DNA of 64,000 nucleotides from Massilia sp. PAMC28688. Its GTDB lineage: Bacteria; Pseudomonadota; Gammaproteobacteria; Burkholderiales; Burkholderiaceae_D. Below the pieces are notes generated by a model. The model was not told the DNA's origin, ran no database searches, and saw nothing but the letters and a program-made list of their open reading frames with translations. The position numbers were made by a program, and so were the translations under genes. Shown piece after piece: positions 22,680-33,032 of the stretch (its first letter is position 1; each line of letters starts with the position of its first letter). The stretch lies in NCBI RefSeq assembly GCF_019443445.1, contig NZ_CP080378.1:4278001-4342000 (forward strand). Direction: 5' to 3'.

Positions 22680-25600
22680 ATGTCGCCACCCGTCGCACCA
22701 GGCTTGCTCATCCTCCACGGGAACCAGATGGAGCAGTTGCGTGCGGCCGTGTTTGGCTGGCTGCGCAACAATCCGCTCGGCCCCCTTGAAACCGAGACCA
22801 TCCTGGTGCAGTCCAACGGCGTGGCCGAGTGGCTCAAGATCGCGCTGGCCCAGGAACTGGGGGTGTGCGCCGCCACCCGGGTGGCCTTGCCGGCCCGCTT
22901 TTTATGGGAAGCCTACCGCGGCATGCTGGGCCGCGAACGGGTGCCGAGCCGGGCGCCGTACGACAAGGGTCCGCTCACCTGGCGCCTCATGCGCCTGCTG
23001 CCCACGCTGCTTGGCCAGCCCGTATTTGCGCCACTGCGCCACTTCCTGCGCGACGGCGACCCGGAGCGCCGCCTGCAGCTGGCCGAACGCCTGGCCGACC
23101 TGTTCGACCAGTACCAGGTGTACCGCGCCGACTGGCTGCAAGACTGGGCGGCCGGACGCGACGTGCTGCGCACTGCGCGCGCCGAAGCGCTGCCACTGGC
23201 GCCCGACCAGCGCTGGCAGGGCGCCCTGTGGCGCGCGGTCAACGCCAGCCTGCCGCCGCACGAACGCGATTCCGGCCGCGCCACCATCCACCAGCAGTTC
23301 GTCGATGAGAGCGCAACGCGCACGCCGGCCGCCCGCCTGCCGCGCCGCGTGGTGCTGTTTGGCATGTCCACCCTGCCATACCAGACCCTGCAGGCTGTCG
23401 CGGCCCTTGCGCACCACACCCAGGTACTGCTGGCCGTGCCCAATCCCTGCCAGTTTTACTGGGGTGACATCATTGAAGGGCGCGAACTGCTGCGCGCCGC
23501 CCACAAGCGCCACCGGCAGCGCTCCGGCATCGACCTGTCTACCGTGGCGCTGGAAGACCTGCACGCGCACAGCCACCCGCTGCTGGCCAGCTGGGGACGC
23601 CAGGGGCGCGACTTCATCCGCATGCTCGACGAATTCGACACTGCTTCCGGCGAGCGGGCCGGCCAGATGCGCATTGACCTGTTCAGCGAAGGGGAGGGGG
23701 ATTCTTTGCTGGAACAGGTGCAGGCGGCCGTGCGCGACATGCTGCCGCTGCGCGAGCACCCGCGCCATGCGCCCGCCGGCGGCGACCGCTCGATCCAGTT
23801 CCACCTCACCCACAGCGTGCAGCGCGAAGTGGAAGTGCTGCACGACCAGCTGCTGTCATGGTTTGCGGCCGACCCCTCGCTGCGCCCGCGCGACGTGGTG
23901 GTCATGGTGCCCGACATTGATACCTTTTCGGCCGCCATCCATGCGGTATTCGACCAGCACAAGCGCAGCGACCCGCGCTTCATCCCGTTCGAGATCGGCG
24001 ACGTCAAGGACCGCAGCGTCAATCCCCTGCTGGTGGCGCTGGAGTGGCTGCTGCGGCTGCCCGAACAGCGCTGCCGCCAGAGCGAAATCCGCGACCTGCT
24101 CGACGTGCCGGCCCTGGCGCGCCGCTTCGGGCTCGGTGACGAGGACCTGGCCACGCTCGGCCACTGGATCGAGGGCGCCAGCGTGCGCTGGGGCCTGGAC
24201 CAGCAGCATCGCGATGGCCTCGGACTGGGCTCCGCGGGCGAGCAGAATGCCTGGATCTTTGGCGTGCGCCGCATGCTGCTCGGCTACGCCACCGGCGCCG
24301 GGTCCAGCTTCCAGCACATCGAGCCCTACGCCGAAGTCGGTGGCCTCGATGCCGCCCTGGCGGGATCGCTGGCGCAGCTGATCGAAACACTGCTGGCCTG
24401 GCGCGCGCGCCTGGCCGGCCTTCACACCCCGGTGCAGTGGGGCCAGCATGCGCGCGACCTGCTGGCCGCGTTTTTCGACCCGTTCGAGGAAGCCGACCGC
24501 CTGACGCTGGGCCAGCTCGATGACGCCCTGCAGGGCTGGCTGGAAACCTGCGGCGACGCCGGCTTTGATGAAGCAGTCCGGCTGGCGGTCCTGCGCGAAG
24601 CGTGGCTGGGCGCGCTCGACGAGCCAACCCTGAACCACCAGTTTGTCTCCGGCGGCGTGACTTTCTGCACCCTGATGCCGATGCGCGCCGTGCCATTTCG
24701 CGTGGTGTGCCTGCTTGGCATGAACGACGGCGACTTTCCGCGCCGCGCGCGCCAGGCCGATTTCGACCTGCTGGCGCTGCCCGGCATGGCGCGCCCCGGC
24801 GACCGCTCGCGGCGCGACGATGACCGCTACCTGATGCTCGAAGCGGTGCTGGCCGCGCGCGAGCGCCTGTACGTAAGCTGGGTGGGGCGCAGCGTGCGCG
24901 ACAACAGCGAGCAGCCACCGTCGGTGCTGGTGTCGCAGCTGCGCGACTACCTGGCGGCCGGCTGGGACCTGGACCTGCGCGCCATCACCACCGAACATGC
25001 GCTGCAGCCGTTCAGCCGCCGCTATTTCGAAGAGGGCGGCATGCTGACCTACGCCGGCGAATGGCGCGCCGCGCACGGCGAGCGCCAGGCCAGCGACACG
25101 GCTCTGCCGCCGTTCGAGCCGGAGGCCGACGTGCGCCTCAAGCTCGATGAGCTGCGCCGCTTCCTGCGCCAGCCCGCCACCTATTTTTTCCGGCGCCGCC
25201 TGGGCGTGACAGTTGCCGATGCCGGCGTGGTGGGCGAGGACGAAGAGCCGTTTGGCCTGAGCGGCCTGCAGCGCTACACCATCGAAGACCGCCTGCTTGA
25301 TGACCAGGGCGAGCCGGAACCGCTGGACCAGGTGCGCGCCACGCTGGCCCTGCGCGCCGAACGCCTGGTGCGCGAAGGCGTGCTGCCCATTGGGCTGATG
25401 GGCCAGCACTGGCAGCGCCAGCTGGTCGATGGCCTGGTGGCGCCGCGCACTGCCTGGCTGGCATTGTGCACCCGCTACGCACAGCCGGCGCCCAAGTTGG
25501 CGGTCTCGCTGGAACTGGGCCAGTTCATGCTGGAAGACTGGATCGACAAGCTGCGCGTGGGCCAGGCCGGCACGGCCTGGCTGATGCAGATGTCATCGAA

Positions 25601-26066
25601 GGCGCTGGACAAGAAGGCAAGGCCGCGCGGCGACAAGCTGATTGCGTGCTGGCTGCGCCAGCTGGCCAGCGCGGCCATCGGCCAGCCCCTGACCGGTTAC
25701 CTGGTGGCCCGCGATGCGGTCCTGACCATGGCCCCGCTCCACCCCGCCCAGTCGCGTGATCAGCTGGCCGCCATCGTCCGGCTGTGGCGCAGCAACCTCG
25801 ATGCACCGCTGGTGGTGGCCTGCAAGAGTGCACTGGCGCGCCTGCAGGGAGGAGACGCCCGCACCACCTACGACGGCGGTTTCGACCCCACCGGCGAAGC
25901 CATGCCGGAAGGGCGCGAGTGGGCGCTGTCGCGCCTGTGGCCGGACTTCGCCACCCTGGTTGGCAGCGGCGACTGGCTGGCCAACGGTGAAGCCTTGTAT
26001 GGCCCGCTGGCCGCGTGGATGCGCGATGCCGTGCAGGCCGAGCCGCACGAGAAGGCGGGACCATGA
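22680..26066 (+). CDS. recC: Exodeoxyribonuclease V gamma subunit
   Basis: 1128 residues. RecC of the RecBCD helicase-nuclease scans for Chi and holds the DNA fork. Recognised by the N-terminal LILHGNQMEQLRAAVFGWLR and ILVQSNGVAEWLKIALAQELG, the inactive helicase-like core (GGVTFCTLMPMRAVPFRVVCLLGMNDGDFPR, RSRRDDDRYLMLEAVLAARERLYVSWVGRS), and the C-terminal FFRRRLGV segment. Length is close to E. coli RecC (1122). The ATG at 22680 follows a GGAG site. The stop overlaps the recB start (ATGA), giving an order recC-recB-recD with 4-bp overlaps throughout. The ptr gene found between recC and recB in E. coli is absent here. Confidence 0.96.
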   Translation: MSPPVAPGLLILHGNQMEQLRAAVFGWLRNNPLGPLETETILVQSNGVAEWLKIALAQELGVCAATRVALPARFLWEAYRGMLGRERVPSRAPYDKGPLTWRLMRLLPTLLGQPVFAPLRHFLRDGDPERRLQLAERLADLFDQYQVYRADWLQDWAAGRDVLRTARAEALPLAPDQRWQGALWRAVNASLPPHERDSGRATIHQQFVDESATRTPAARLPRRVVLFGMSTLPYQTLQAVAALAHHTQVLLAVPNPCQFYWGDIIEGRELLRAAHKRHRQRSGIDLSTVALEDLHAHSHPLLASWGRQGRDFIRMLDEFDTASGERAGQMRIDLFSEGEGDSLLEQVQAAVRDMLPLREHPRHAPAGGDRSIQFHLTHSVQREVEVLHDQLLSWFAADPSLRPRDVVVMVPDIDTFSAAIHAVFDQHKRSDPRFIPFEIGDVKDRSVNPLLVALEWLLRLPEQRCRQSEIRDLLDVPALARRFGLGDEDLATLGHWIEGASVRWGLDQQHRDGLGLGSAGEQNAWIFGVRRMLLGYATGAGSSFQHIEPYAEVGGLDAALAGSLAQLIETLLAWRARLAGLHTPVQWGQHARDLLAAFFDPFEEADRLTLGQLDDALQGWLETCGDAGFDEAVRLAVLREAWLGALDEPTLNHQFVSGGVTFCTLMPMRAVPFRVVCLLGMNDGDFPRRARQADFDLLALPGMARPGDRSRRDDDRYLMLEAVLAARERLYVSWVGRSVRDNSEQPPSVLVSQLRDYLAAGWDLDLRAITTEHALQPFSRRYFEEGGMLTYAGEWRAAHGERQASDTALPPFEPEADVRLKLDELRRFLRQPATYFFRRRLGVTVADAGVVGEDEEPFGLSGLQRYTIEDRLLDDQGEPEPLDQVRATLALRAERLVREGVLPIGLMGQHWQRQLVDGLVAPRTAWLALCTRYAQPAPKLAVSLELGQFMLEDWIDKLRVGQAGTAWLMQMSSKALDKKARPRGDKLIACWLRQLASAAIGQPLTGYLVARDAVLTMAPLHPAQSRDQLAAIVRLWRSNLDAPLVVACKSALARLQGGDARTTYDGGFDPTGEAMPEGREWALSRLWPDFATLVGSGDWLANGEALYGPLAAWMRDAVQAEPHEKAGP

Positions 26067-29000
26067 GCGAACTGCTTGATGCCCTGCGCTTTCCCCTGCA
26101 CGGCTCGCGCCTGATCGAAGCGAGCGCCGGTACCGGCAAGACCTGGACCATCGCCGCGCTCTACCTGCGCCTGGTGCTGGGCCATGGCGGGGATGCCGCC
26201 TTTGGCCGGCCGTTGATGCCATCCGAAATCCTGGTCATGACCTTCACCCGGGCCGCCACGCGCGAGCTGTCGAACCGGGTGCGCGAGCGCCTGATCGAGG
26301 CGGCAGCCTACTTTCGCGGCGAACTGGCGCACGACGATCCGCTGCTGTCCGAGCTTTCCAGCGCCTGCCACAGCGACGCCGACCGGCGCATGGCCGCGCA
26401 TCGCCTGCAGGGCGCGGCCGACACCATGGACGAAGCGGCGATATTCACCATCGATGCCTGGTGCCAGCGCATGCTGCGCGAGCACGCCTTCGACAGCGGC
26501 AGCCTGTTTGACGAAGAGCTGATCAGCGACGAGCGCGCGCTGCTCGAAGACGCGGCGCACGACTACTGGCGCCAGAATGTCTACCCGCTCGACGCCGCGG
26601 CGCTGCGCACGCTGCTCGCATGCTGGCCCGACGTGGTCACGCTCAAGCGCAAGGTGCGTGATCTGGTGCCGCGCGCGGCCACCTTTGGCCAGGTGCCGGA
26701 CGAATCGCTCGCCGCGCTCATGGACCGCGTGGCGGCTGAACAGAAGGCGATCCTGGCCCCCCTCAAGCAGGGCTGGCACGCGCGCGCCGATGCCATGGAG
26801 GCGTGGATCGCGCAGCAGCGCGAGGCCAATCCCGACTGCTTCCACAAGGCGTGGATGGCGCCCAAGTCGGTGAGCGAATGGCTGGCGGCGCTGCGCACCT
26901 GGGCGCTTGACGAGACCATGCACATGCCCGAACTGAGCGACAGCGCCTGGGGACGGCTGACGCCGGAAGGCATCCGCAAGGCGACCCGGAAGGGCCTCGA
27001 ACTCGCACTGCCCGACTGCTTCGATGTCACGGCCGCGCTGCGGCTGGCCCTGGAAACGGTCGACCCGGTGGAACATGCCCTGCACCGGCATGCCGCCTGC
27101 AGCATCGCGCGCCGCATGGCGCAGCTCAAGGCGCGCGGGCGCCTGTTCGGCTTTGCCGACATGCTGCAGCGGCTCAAGGCGGCGCTGGAAGGACCCAACG
27201 GCGAGGCCCTGCGCCAGCGCATCACCGACCAGTATCCGGTCGCCATGGTCGATGAATTCCAGGACACCTCGCCCGACCAGTACCGCATCTTCGACCTGCT
27301 GTACCGGGTGGCCGACAACGACCGCGCCCTCGGCCTGTTCCTGATCGGCGATCCCAAGCAGTCGATTTACGGCTTTCGCGGCGCCGACATCCACAGCTAC
27401 CTCGACGCGCGCCGCGCCACGGCCGGGCGCCACTACCAGCTGGGCACCAACTACCGCGCCACGGCCGCCCTGGTGGACGCGGTGAACCACCTGTTCCTCA
27501 ACGCCGAGGGCGACGGCGCGCGGCCCGGCTTTGCCAGCGGCGCCTTCCGCTTTCGCCAGGGCGATGACAACCCGCTGCCTTTCGAGCCGGTGGCCGCCAA
27601 GGGCAGGCCGGAGCAGCTGGTCGGCGTCGATGGCGCCTACCAGGCCATGGCCGTGTGCTGCACCGGGCGCGATGACCTCAAAGCCGACGACTACCGCAAC
27701 TTTTTCGCCCACCACTGCGCCGAACACATCGTGGGCCTGCTCAACGACCCTGCCGTGGGCTTTCGCCATGACCAGGCCTTGCGGCGCCTGGTACCGGCCG
27801 ACATCGCCATCCTGGTGCGCGACCGCAAGGAGGCGCTGGCCATCCGGCGCGCCCTGGACCAGCGCCAGGTACCCAGCGTCTACCTGTCCGACAAGGATTC
27901 CGTGGTCGACAGCGTGGAAGCGGCCGACGTGCTGCGCTGGCTGCAGGCGGTGGCCAATCCGCTCGATGGGGCACTGGCGCGCGCTGCCTTTGCCACCCGC
28001 ACCGCGGCGCTGCCGCTGGCCGAACTGGCGCGTTTGTCGTCCGACGAACTGGCGTGGGAAGAGCGCGTGGAGCAGCTCAAGGCCCTGCACGTGGTGTGGC
28101 AGCGCCAGGGCGTGCTGGCCATGCTGCGCCGGATGATCCACGAGCTGGGTCTGCCCGCATCGCTGCTGCACCAGGCCGGCGGCGAGCGGCGCCTGACCAA
28201 CCTGCTGCATCTGGCCGACATCTTGCAGTCGGCCAGCGGCCAGCTGGACGGGGAACAGGCCCTGATCCGCTGGTTCGCCGAGCAGATCAGCGGCGACGGG
28301 GAGGGCGGCGAAGAGCGCGTGCTGCGCCTGGAGAGCGATGCAGAACTGGTCAAGGTGGTCACGGTCCACAAGTCCAAGGGCCTTGAGTACCCGCTGGTGT
28401 ACCTGCCATTCGCCGTCACCGCGCGCAAGACCGAGCGCCGCAACCGCAGCTTTTTCGAGTATGTGGGCGCGGACGGCAAACGCTGCCTCGACCTGTCCCT
28501 GTCCGACAAGGCCAGGGACGCCGTGGAGCGCGCCCGGCTCGAGGAAGACCTGCGCCTGCTGTACGTGGCGCTCACGCGCGCGCGCCACTTCGTGTGGCTG
28601 GGTGTGGCGGCGCTGGACGGCCGCCTGCACGAATCGGCCCTTGGCTATCTGCTGGTGGGCGAGACGCAGGCCGCCGCCGCCGACCTGGGCGGGCACTGGG
28701 AACGGCTGCGCGCCGGAAAGGACGCTATCGGCCTGCACATGCTGCAGCACCCGCAAGCGGTCACGCAGCTGGCCCGCAATGAGCAACAGCTGCCGCTGGG
28801 CGCCGCCGCACGCTTTAGCGCACGCTTCGAGCGCAACTGGACGGTCGGCTCCTTTACCTCGCTCACGCGCCAGACCAGCGCCGCGCCCATGCACGCACAG
28901 GAAGAAACCCTGCTCGACGAAGATCTGGCGCCGCCGCTGCCGACGCCGCGCCTGGCCGACGAGGCGCCGTGGCACCGCTTTCCGCGCGGTTCCGTGCCCG

Positions 29001-29686
29001 GCAACTTCCTGCACGAACAGCTCGAGTGGATGGGGCAGGAAGGCTTTGCCATTGCCGATGACCCCAAATTCGACGAAAAGCTCGGCTTGCGCTGCGAGCG
29101 CGCCGGCTGGGGCCATCGCAAGGACGACGCCATCGCCTGGCTGCGCACGGTGGCCCTCACGCGCCTGCCGCACCTGGCCGCGCCCCTGTCCGGGATCGGC
29201 GCCGTGCTGCCGGAGATGGAATTCTGGTTTCCCAGCGAACGCCTGGATGTGGGCGCGCTCGACGCATTGTGCAGCGCGCGTCTGTTGGGTGGCGCGCCCC
29301 GTGGCGCGCTGCCCGAACGGGAACTGCACGGCATGCTCAAGGGCTTCGCCGACCTGGTGTTCGAGCATGACGGGCGGTTCTGGGTGCTGGACTACAAATC
29401 GAACGCACTGGGCGCCAATGATGCCGCCTATGGCACCGGGGCCATGGCCGCCGGGATGGCCGCGCACCGCTACGACATCCAGGGCGCCATCTACCAGCTG
29501 GCCCTGCACCGCCTGCTGCGCAGCCGCCTGGGCAGTGCCTACGATCCTGGCCGGCAGCTCGGTGGCGCCATCTTCATGTTCCTGCGCGGGATCGCCAATG
29601 TGCACACACGCGGCTGCTACCTGCTGGAGCCGGACCTGGTCCTGCTCGACGGCCTCGATGCATTGCTGGGCGGGGAGGGCGCATGA
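26063..29686 (+). CDS. recB: Exodeoxyribonuclease V beta subunit
   Basis: 1207 residues. RecB carries the 3'-5' helicase motor and the single nuclease site of RecBCD. Walker A is LIEASAGTGKTWT (about 15-27). Other SF1 motifs are VDEFQDTSPDQY, GDPKQSIYGFRGAD, TVHKSKGLEYPLVYLP and LRLLYVALTRARH. The C-terminal nuclease domain has the GFADLVFEHDGRFWVLDYKSN core, with the catalytic D and K of the D...DYK motif, and a QLALHR helix. Length is slightly above E. coli RecB (1180). The start ATG at 26063 overlaps the recC stop; its own stop overlaps the recD start. The complex processes double-strand breaks for RecA loading. Confidence 0.97.
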   Translation: MSELLDALRFPLHGSRLIEASAGTGKTWTIAALYLRLVLGHGGDAAFGRPLMPSEILVMTFTRAATRELSNRVRERLIEAAAYFRGELAHDDPLLSELSSACHSDADRRMAAHRLQGAADTMDEAAIFTIDAWCQRMLREHAFDSGSLFDEELISDERALLEDAAHDYWRQNVYPLDAAALRTLLACWPDVVTLKRKVRDLVPRAATFGQVPDESLAALMDRVAAEQKAILAPLKQGWHARADAMEAWIAQQREANPDCFHKAWMAPKSVSEWLAALRTWALDETMHMPELSDSAWGRLTPEGIRKATRKGLELALPDCFDVTAALRLALETVDPVEHALHRHAACSIARRMAQLKARGRLFGFADMLQRLKAALEGPNGEALRQRITDQYPVAMVDEFQDTSPDQYRIFDLLYRVADNDRALGLFLIGDPKQSIYGFRGADIHSYLDARRATAGRHYQLGTNYRATAALVDAVNHLFLNAEGDGARPGFASGAFRFRQGDDNPLPFEPVAAKGRPEQLVGVDGAYQAMAVCCTGRDDLKADDYRNFFAHHCAEHIVGLLNDPAVGFRHDQALRRLVPADIAILVRDRKEALAIRRALDQRQVPSVYLSDKDSVVDSVEAADVLRWLQAVANPLDGALARAAFATRTAALPLAELARLSSDELAWEERVEQLKALHVVWQRQGVLAMLRRMIHELGLPASLLHQAGGERRLTNLLHLADILQSASGQLDGEQALIRWFAEQISGDGEGGEERVLRLESDAELVKVVTVHKSKGLEYPLVYLPFAVTARKTERRNRSFFEYVGADGKRCLDLSLSDKARDAVERARLEEDLRLLYVALTRARHFVWLGVAALDGRLHESALGYLLVGETQAAAADLGGHWERLRAGKDAIGLHMLQHPQAVTQLARNEQQLPLGAAARFSARFERNWTVGSFTSLTRQTSAAPMHAQEETLLDEDLAPPLPTPRLADEAPWHRFPRGSVPGNFLHEQLEWMGQEGFAIADDPKFDEKLGLRCERAGWGHRKDDAIAWLRTVALTRLPHLAAPLSGIGAVLPEMEFWFPSERLDVGALDALCSARLLGGAPRGALPERELHGMLKGFADLVFEHDGRFWVLDYKSNALGANDAAYGTGAMAAGMAAHRYDIQGAIYQLALHRLLRSRLGSAYDPGRQLGGAIFMFLRGIANVHTRGCYLLEPDLVLLDGLDALLGGEGA

Positions 29687-31623
29687 AGCCGGAAACCGTG
29701 AGTGAGGCGCTGTGGACGCAGGTGGCGGCGATGACGGAAGATGGTCACTTACGGCGCCTGTCGGGCACCTTTGCGCGCTTCGTGTCCACGCTGGGCGCAG
29801 CCACGCCGCCCCTGATGGTGGCGTGCGTGCTGCTGTCTGAACTGGAGGGGCGCGGGCATAGCTGCCTGATGCTCGACGAACTGGCCAGCGATCCCGCCAC
29901 CCTCATGGGCTGGAGCGACGAGCAATGGTCGCAGCTGGCGCAGGCGGCAGGTACCTTGCCGAAGCATCTGAAAGGCTGGATTGCCCAATTGGGCGCCTGC
30001 GACCAGGTGTGGCAGGTGGGCGACTTTGACTTCGACGAGCCGCTGGTGCTCGATGGCGAACGTCTGTACCTGCGCCGCTACTGGCGCGACGAGACGCTGG
30101 TGGCGCAGGCGGTGCGCAGCCGCGCACGCGCGGTGCGCCCGGTCGATGCGCCAAAGGCGCGCGCCTGGCTCGACATCCTGTTCGCGTCCGAGCGCAAGAG
30201 CGAGCCGCCCGACTGGCAGAAATTCGCCTGTGCCATTGCCCTGCGCGGCGCGCTGGCCATCATCACTGGCGGCCCGGGAACGGGCAAAACCTATACCGTG
30301 GCGCGGCTGCTGGCGCTGCTGTTTGCCGTGGCCCCGGATGCGGCGCACCAGCGGGTGGCGCTGGCTGCCCCCACCGGCAAGGCGGCAGCGCGCCTGAAAC
30401 AGTCGATCGACAAGGCCTTGAACGACCTGGCCGACAAGGTGGGCGAGGCACTGCCCCTGCGCGAACTGACCGCGCGCATGGGGGCGGCGCGCACGCTTCA
30501 CAGCCTGCTCGGGGCCCGTCCCGACACCCGCTCCTTTGCCCATCATCGCGGCAATCCGCTCGATGTCGACGTGCTCATTGTCGACGAAGCGTCGATGGTG
30601 CACCTGGAAATGATGGCCGCGCTGCTCGACGCCCTGCCGCCGCACGCCACGCTGATCCTGCTCGGTGACAAGGATCAGCTGGCCTCGGTGGAAGCGGGCG
30701 CCGTGCTCGGAGACCTGTGCCGCGATGCCCAGAGCGGCCGCTACGACGCGGCCACCGTGGCCTATGCACTGGCTGCCAGCGGCGAAGCGATTGCCCCGCA
30801 CTGGCACGGCGACGGCGGCGCGCTGGCCCAGCAAACCGTCATGCTGCGCCAGAGCCGGCGCTTCGGTGGGCCCATCGGCCAGCTGGCGCTGGCGGTCAAC
30901 GCTGGCGACAGCGCGCGTGCCCACGAGATCCTGCGCGGCGGCGGCGAGGCGGTGCGCTGGATCGAGCACGCCCATCCGCACCATGTGGTGCAGCTGGCAG
31001 CCGAGGGTTACGCCCCCTGCCTGGAGCTGGTGGCAGCCGGCCCCGGGGCACTGCCTCACGACGCCTGGGTGGGCGCGGTGCTGCACAGGTTCGAGGCGTT
31101 CCGCGTGCTGTGCGCGGTGCGCGAGGGCGAGTGGGGCGTGACGGGCCTGAACGAGGTGATCGAGCAGCGGCTGGGCAGCATGGGACTGCTGCGCCGGCGC
31201 AGTGAATGGTATGTGGGGCGGCCCGTCATGATTACCCGTAATGACTACGGCACCCGCGTATTTAACGGCGACATTGGCCTGACGCTGCCCGATCCGGCGC
31301 GGCCAGGTGTTTTGCGGGTCTACTTCCTGGAAGGCGATGACGTGCGCAGCGTGCTTGCCACCCGCCTGCGCCATGTGGAGACGGCGTACGCCATGACGGT
31401 GCACAAGTCACAGGGATCGGAATTCCGGCACACGGTGCTGGTGCTGCCCAGGGAGCGGGGCGCCATGATCGCCCGCGAGCTCATTTATACCGGCATCACC
31501 CGCGCCAGTGAGCGCTTTACCCTGGTTTCCCCTGGCAGTGCGATCCTGGCAGAGGCGATTGCGCGCCGCACGCGGCGGGCCAGCGGCCTGCAGGACATGA
31601 TCGGCGACAGCCAGGGTAGCTAA
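29683..31623 (+). CDS. recD: Exodeoxyribonuclease V alpha subunit
   Basis: 646 residues. RecD is the 5'-3' helicase of RecBCD. Walker A: IITGGPGTGKTYTVARLLALL (about 192-212). Walker B: VLIVDEASMVHLEMMAALLDAL. Motif III: GDKDQLASVEAGAVLGDLC. C-terminal UvrD_C_2-like block: YAMTVHKSQGSEF followed by ELIYTGITRASERFTLV. The N-terminal about 150 residues are the usual RecB-binding domain. Length agrees with the E. coli protein (608) plus small insertions. It overlaps recB by ATGA and ends the operon; a GC-rich dyad follows the stop without a T-tract. Confidence 0.96.
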   Translation: MKPETVSEALWTQVAAMTEDGHLRRLSGTFARFVSTLGAATPPLMVACVLLSELEGRGHSCLMLDELASDPATLMGWSDEQWSQLAQAAGTLPKHLKGWIAQLGACDQVWQVGDFDFDEPLVLDGERLYLRRYWRDETLVAQAVRSRARAVRPVDAPKARAWLDILFASERKSEPPDWQKFACAIALRGALAIITGGPGTGKTYTVARLLALLFAVAPDAAHQRVALAAPTGKAAARLKQSIDKALNDLADKVGEALPLRELTARMGAARTLHSLLGARPDTRSFAHHRGNPLDVDVLIVDEASMVHLEMMAALLDALPPHATLILLGDKDQLASVEAGAVLGDLCRDAQSGRYDAATVAYALAASGEAIAPHWHGDGGALAQQTVMLRQSRRFGGPIGQLALAVNAGDSARAHEILRGGGEAVRWIEHAHPHHVVQLAAEGYAPCLELVAAGPGALPHDAWVGAVLHRFEAFRVLCAVREGEWGVTGLNEVIEQRLGSMGLLRRRSEWYVGRPVMITRNDYGTRVFNGDIGLTLPDPARPGVLRVYFLEGDDVRSVLATRLRHVETAYAMTVHKSQGSEFRHTVLVLPRERGAMIARELIYTGITRASERFTLVSPGSAILAEAIARRTRRASGLQDMIGDSQGS

Positions 31624-31664
31624 GGGGAGGGCGCCACGGGCCGGTGCCCATGGCGCCGGAGAGC

Positions 31665-32588
31665 TCAGGCGCTGCGGCGGCGCTGCTTGCTGGTTTTGGC
31701 CTTTTCGCGCGTGCGCAGGCCAGTCTTGATGATGGGCGCGTTTGGCCCGTTCAGGGAATGACGCGGGCGATGCCGCGAACGGACCTTGGCCACCTTGACC
31801 GGCTCGCCGGAAATGAAGCGGCGGATGCTGAGCGCGTCCATGATCCGGGTCGAGCTGGCCCTGGCATTGAGCAGAACCAGCGTGGCATTCTTGCCGGCCG
31901 ACTTGATGCGCATGATCAGGCACTTGCCTGCTTCGTCCGTATAACCGGTCTTGGACAGGCCAATTTCCCAACCGTTTGCCCCCACCAGGCGGTTGGTATT
32001 GCGGTATTCCACATTGCGCCCGCTGATGTTGATCAGGTCGCTCGTTTCCGTCGTCATCTGGGCAATTTCAGGATACGTCGACGCGGCAGCGGCCATCTTC
32101 ACCAGGTCCTGGGCCGTGGACTTGTTGTTCGGCGACAGGCCGGTGGGTTCCTCAATCACCGTGCTGAGCATGTTCAGCGCCGCAATCTTGGCGCGCACAG
32201 CAGCCTTGAAGCCTTCCGGGCCGCCCTGGAAAGTGCGGGCCAGCGAGGCGGCCGCGCGGTTATCGGACGACATCAGGGCCAGGCGCAGCACATCGGCACG
32301 GCTGATGCGGGCACCGACCGGCACCCGCGAGGAACTGTGCTTGACCACGTCCACATCGCTGCGGTCGATGGCAATCAATTCATTCATATCCTGGCCGGCA
32401 TCGATCACCACCATTGCCGTCATCAGCTTGGTGAGCGAGGCAATGGATACGACCTGGTCTGCATTCTTCTCGAGCAGCACCTTGCCGGTGCTGTCTTCGA
32501 TCACCAGCACCGAGTGCGAGCCAAACGGCAATGCCAACGCGGCACTGGCGGTGATGGACATCACTACGGCAGCGAGCAGTCTCTTCAT
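31665..32588 (-). CDS. pbpG: D-alanyl-D-alanine endopeptidase, S11 penicillin-binding protein
   Basis: 307 residues with a signal peptide (MKRLLAAVVMSITASAALAL). S11 active-site motifs: SxxK as Ser51-Leu-Thr-Lys54, SxN as Ser108-Asp-Asn110, and Lys213-Thr-Gly215. The family trims or cuts peptidoglycan cross-links in the periplasm; length and the SVLVIEDSTGKVLLEKNAD opening fit the PbpG/DacA-small group. The tail (about 265-307) is highly basic (RSRHRPRHS, REKAKTSKQRRRSA) and lacks the amphipathic membrane anchor of DacA, so binding may be electrostatic. The ATG at 32588 has an AAGGGA site; upstream in-frame codons would bury the signal peptide. Confidence 0.9.
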   Translation of the reverse strand: MKRLLAAVVMSITASAALALPFGSHSVLVIEDSTGKVLLEKNADQVVSIASLTKLMTAMVVIDAGQDMNELIAIDRSDVDVVKHSSSRVPVGARISRADVLRLALMSSDNRAAASLARTFQGGPEGFKAAVRAKIAALNMLSTVIEEPTGLSPNNKSTAQDLVKMAAAASTYPEIAQMTTETSDLINISGRNVEYRNTNRLVGANGWEIGLSKTGYTDEAGKCLIMRIKSAGKNATLVLLNARASSTRIMDALSIRRFISGEPVKVAKVRSRHRPRHSLNGPNAPIIKTGLRTREKAKTSKQRRRSA

Positions 32589-33032
32589 TTTGGGGATCCC
32601 TTGTTGCAAAGCGTTCAATGCGAGTGCCGCGGAACAGCGCGACCCTGTAGGCATGAGCGTGGTATGGCTCTAAAGCAACTACTTAAGGGTTGAAGATAGC
32701 ACTATCAGAGAAATGTGTCTATGGCGCACGAGAGCAAACTCGGCAGAAGCGCAAAAAATACTGGATAAAGGCGTGCAGATGAGCACTAATTTTCGCTTTT
32801 ACAAGATTTTAGTCCCGATTTCGCCCGTGGAAGCACGCCTTTGCGACGCGATTCACGGTGAATGTATGCATGGCTTACAATGGAGGAAGCATGCTGGTCT
32901 CCATGGAACTATTCTTGGTGCAAGCGGCAGGCAGGAGTGACTGGTGATGGCGCAATACAACGCCTGGCGCCGGGCTTTATTTTATAGTCGCGGCTGGAAT
33001 TTTTTTAGCAGCAACACGTTTTACTTGCCGTT
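32589..33032. other. Intergenic region, no convincing gene
   Basis: About 440 bp between the divergent PBP and GNAT genes. It is AT-richer than its flanks. A 75-codon frame at 32713-32940 lacks a ribosome site and any family resemblance and was not called. Promoters for both neighbours must lie here, but none was placed with confidence. Confidence 0.6.

Noticed and set aside
19371..22718. A 1115-codon minus-strand frame opposite the CHASE hybrid kinase
   Set aside because: GC-rich antisense opening without domain content; the plus strand encodes all kinase motifs.
25868..29605. A 1245-codon minus-strand frame opposite recB
   Set aside because: Shadow of recB in high-GC DNA; no family motifs, and recB is complete on the plus strand.
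31624..31664. Terminator after recD
   Set aside because: A GC-rich dyad is present, but no T-tract follows on either strand.
32713..32940. 75-codon plus-strand frame upstream of the GNAT gene
   Set aside because: No ribosome site, unusual composition, no recognisable domain; treated as intergenic.
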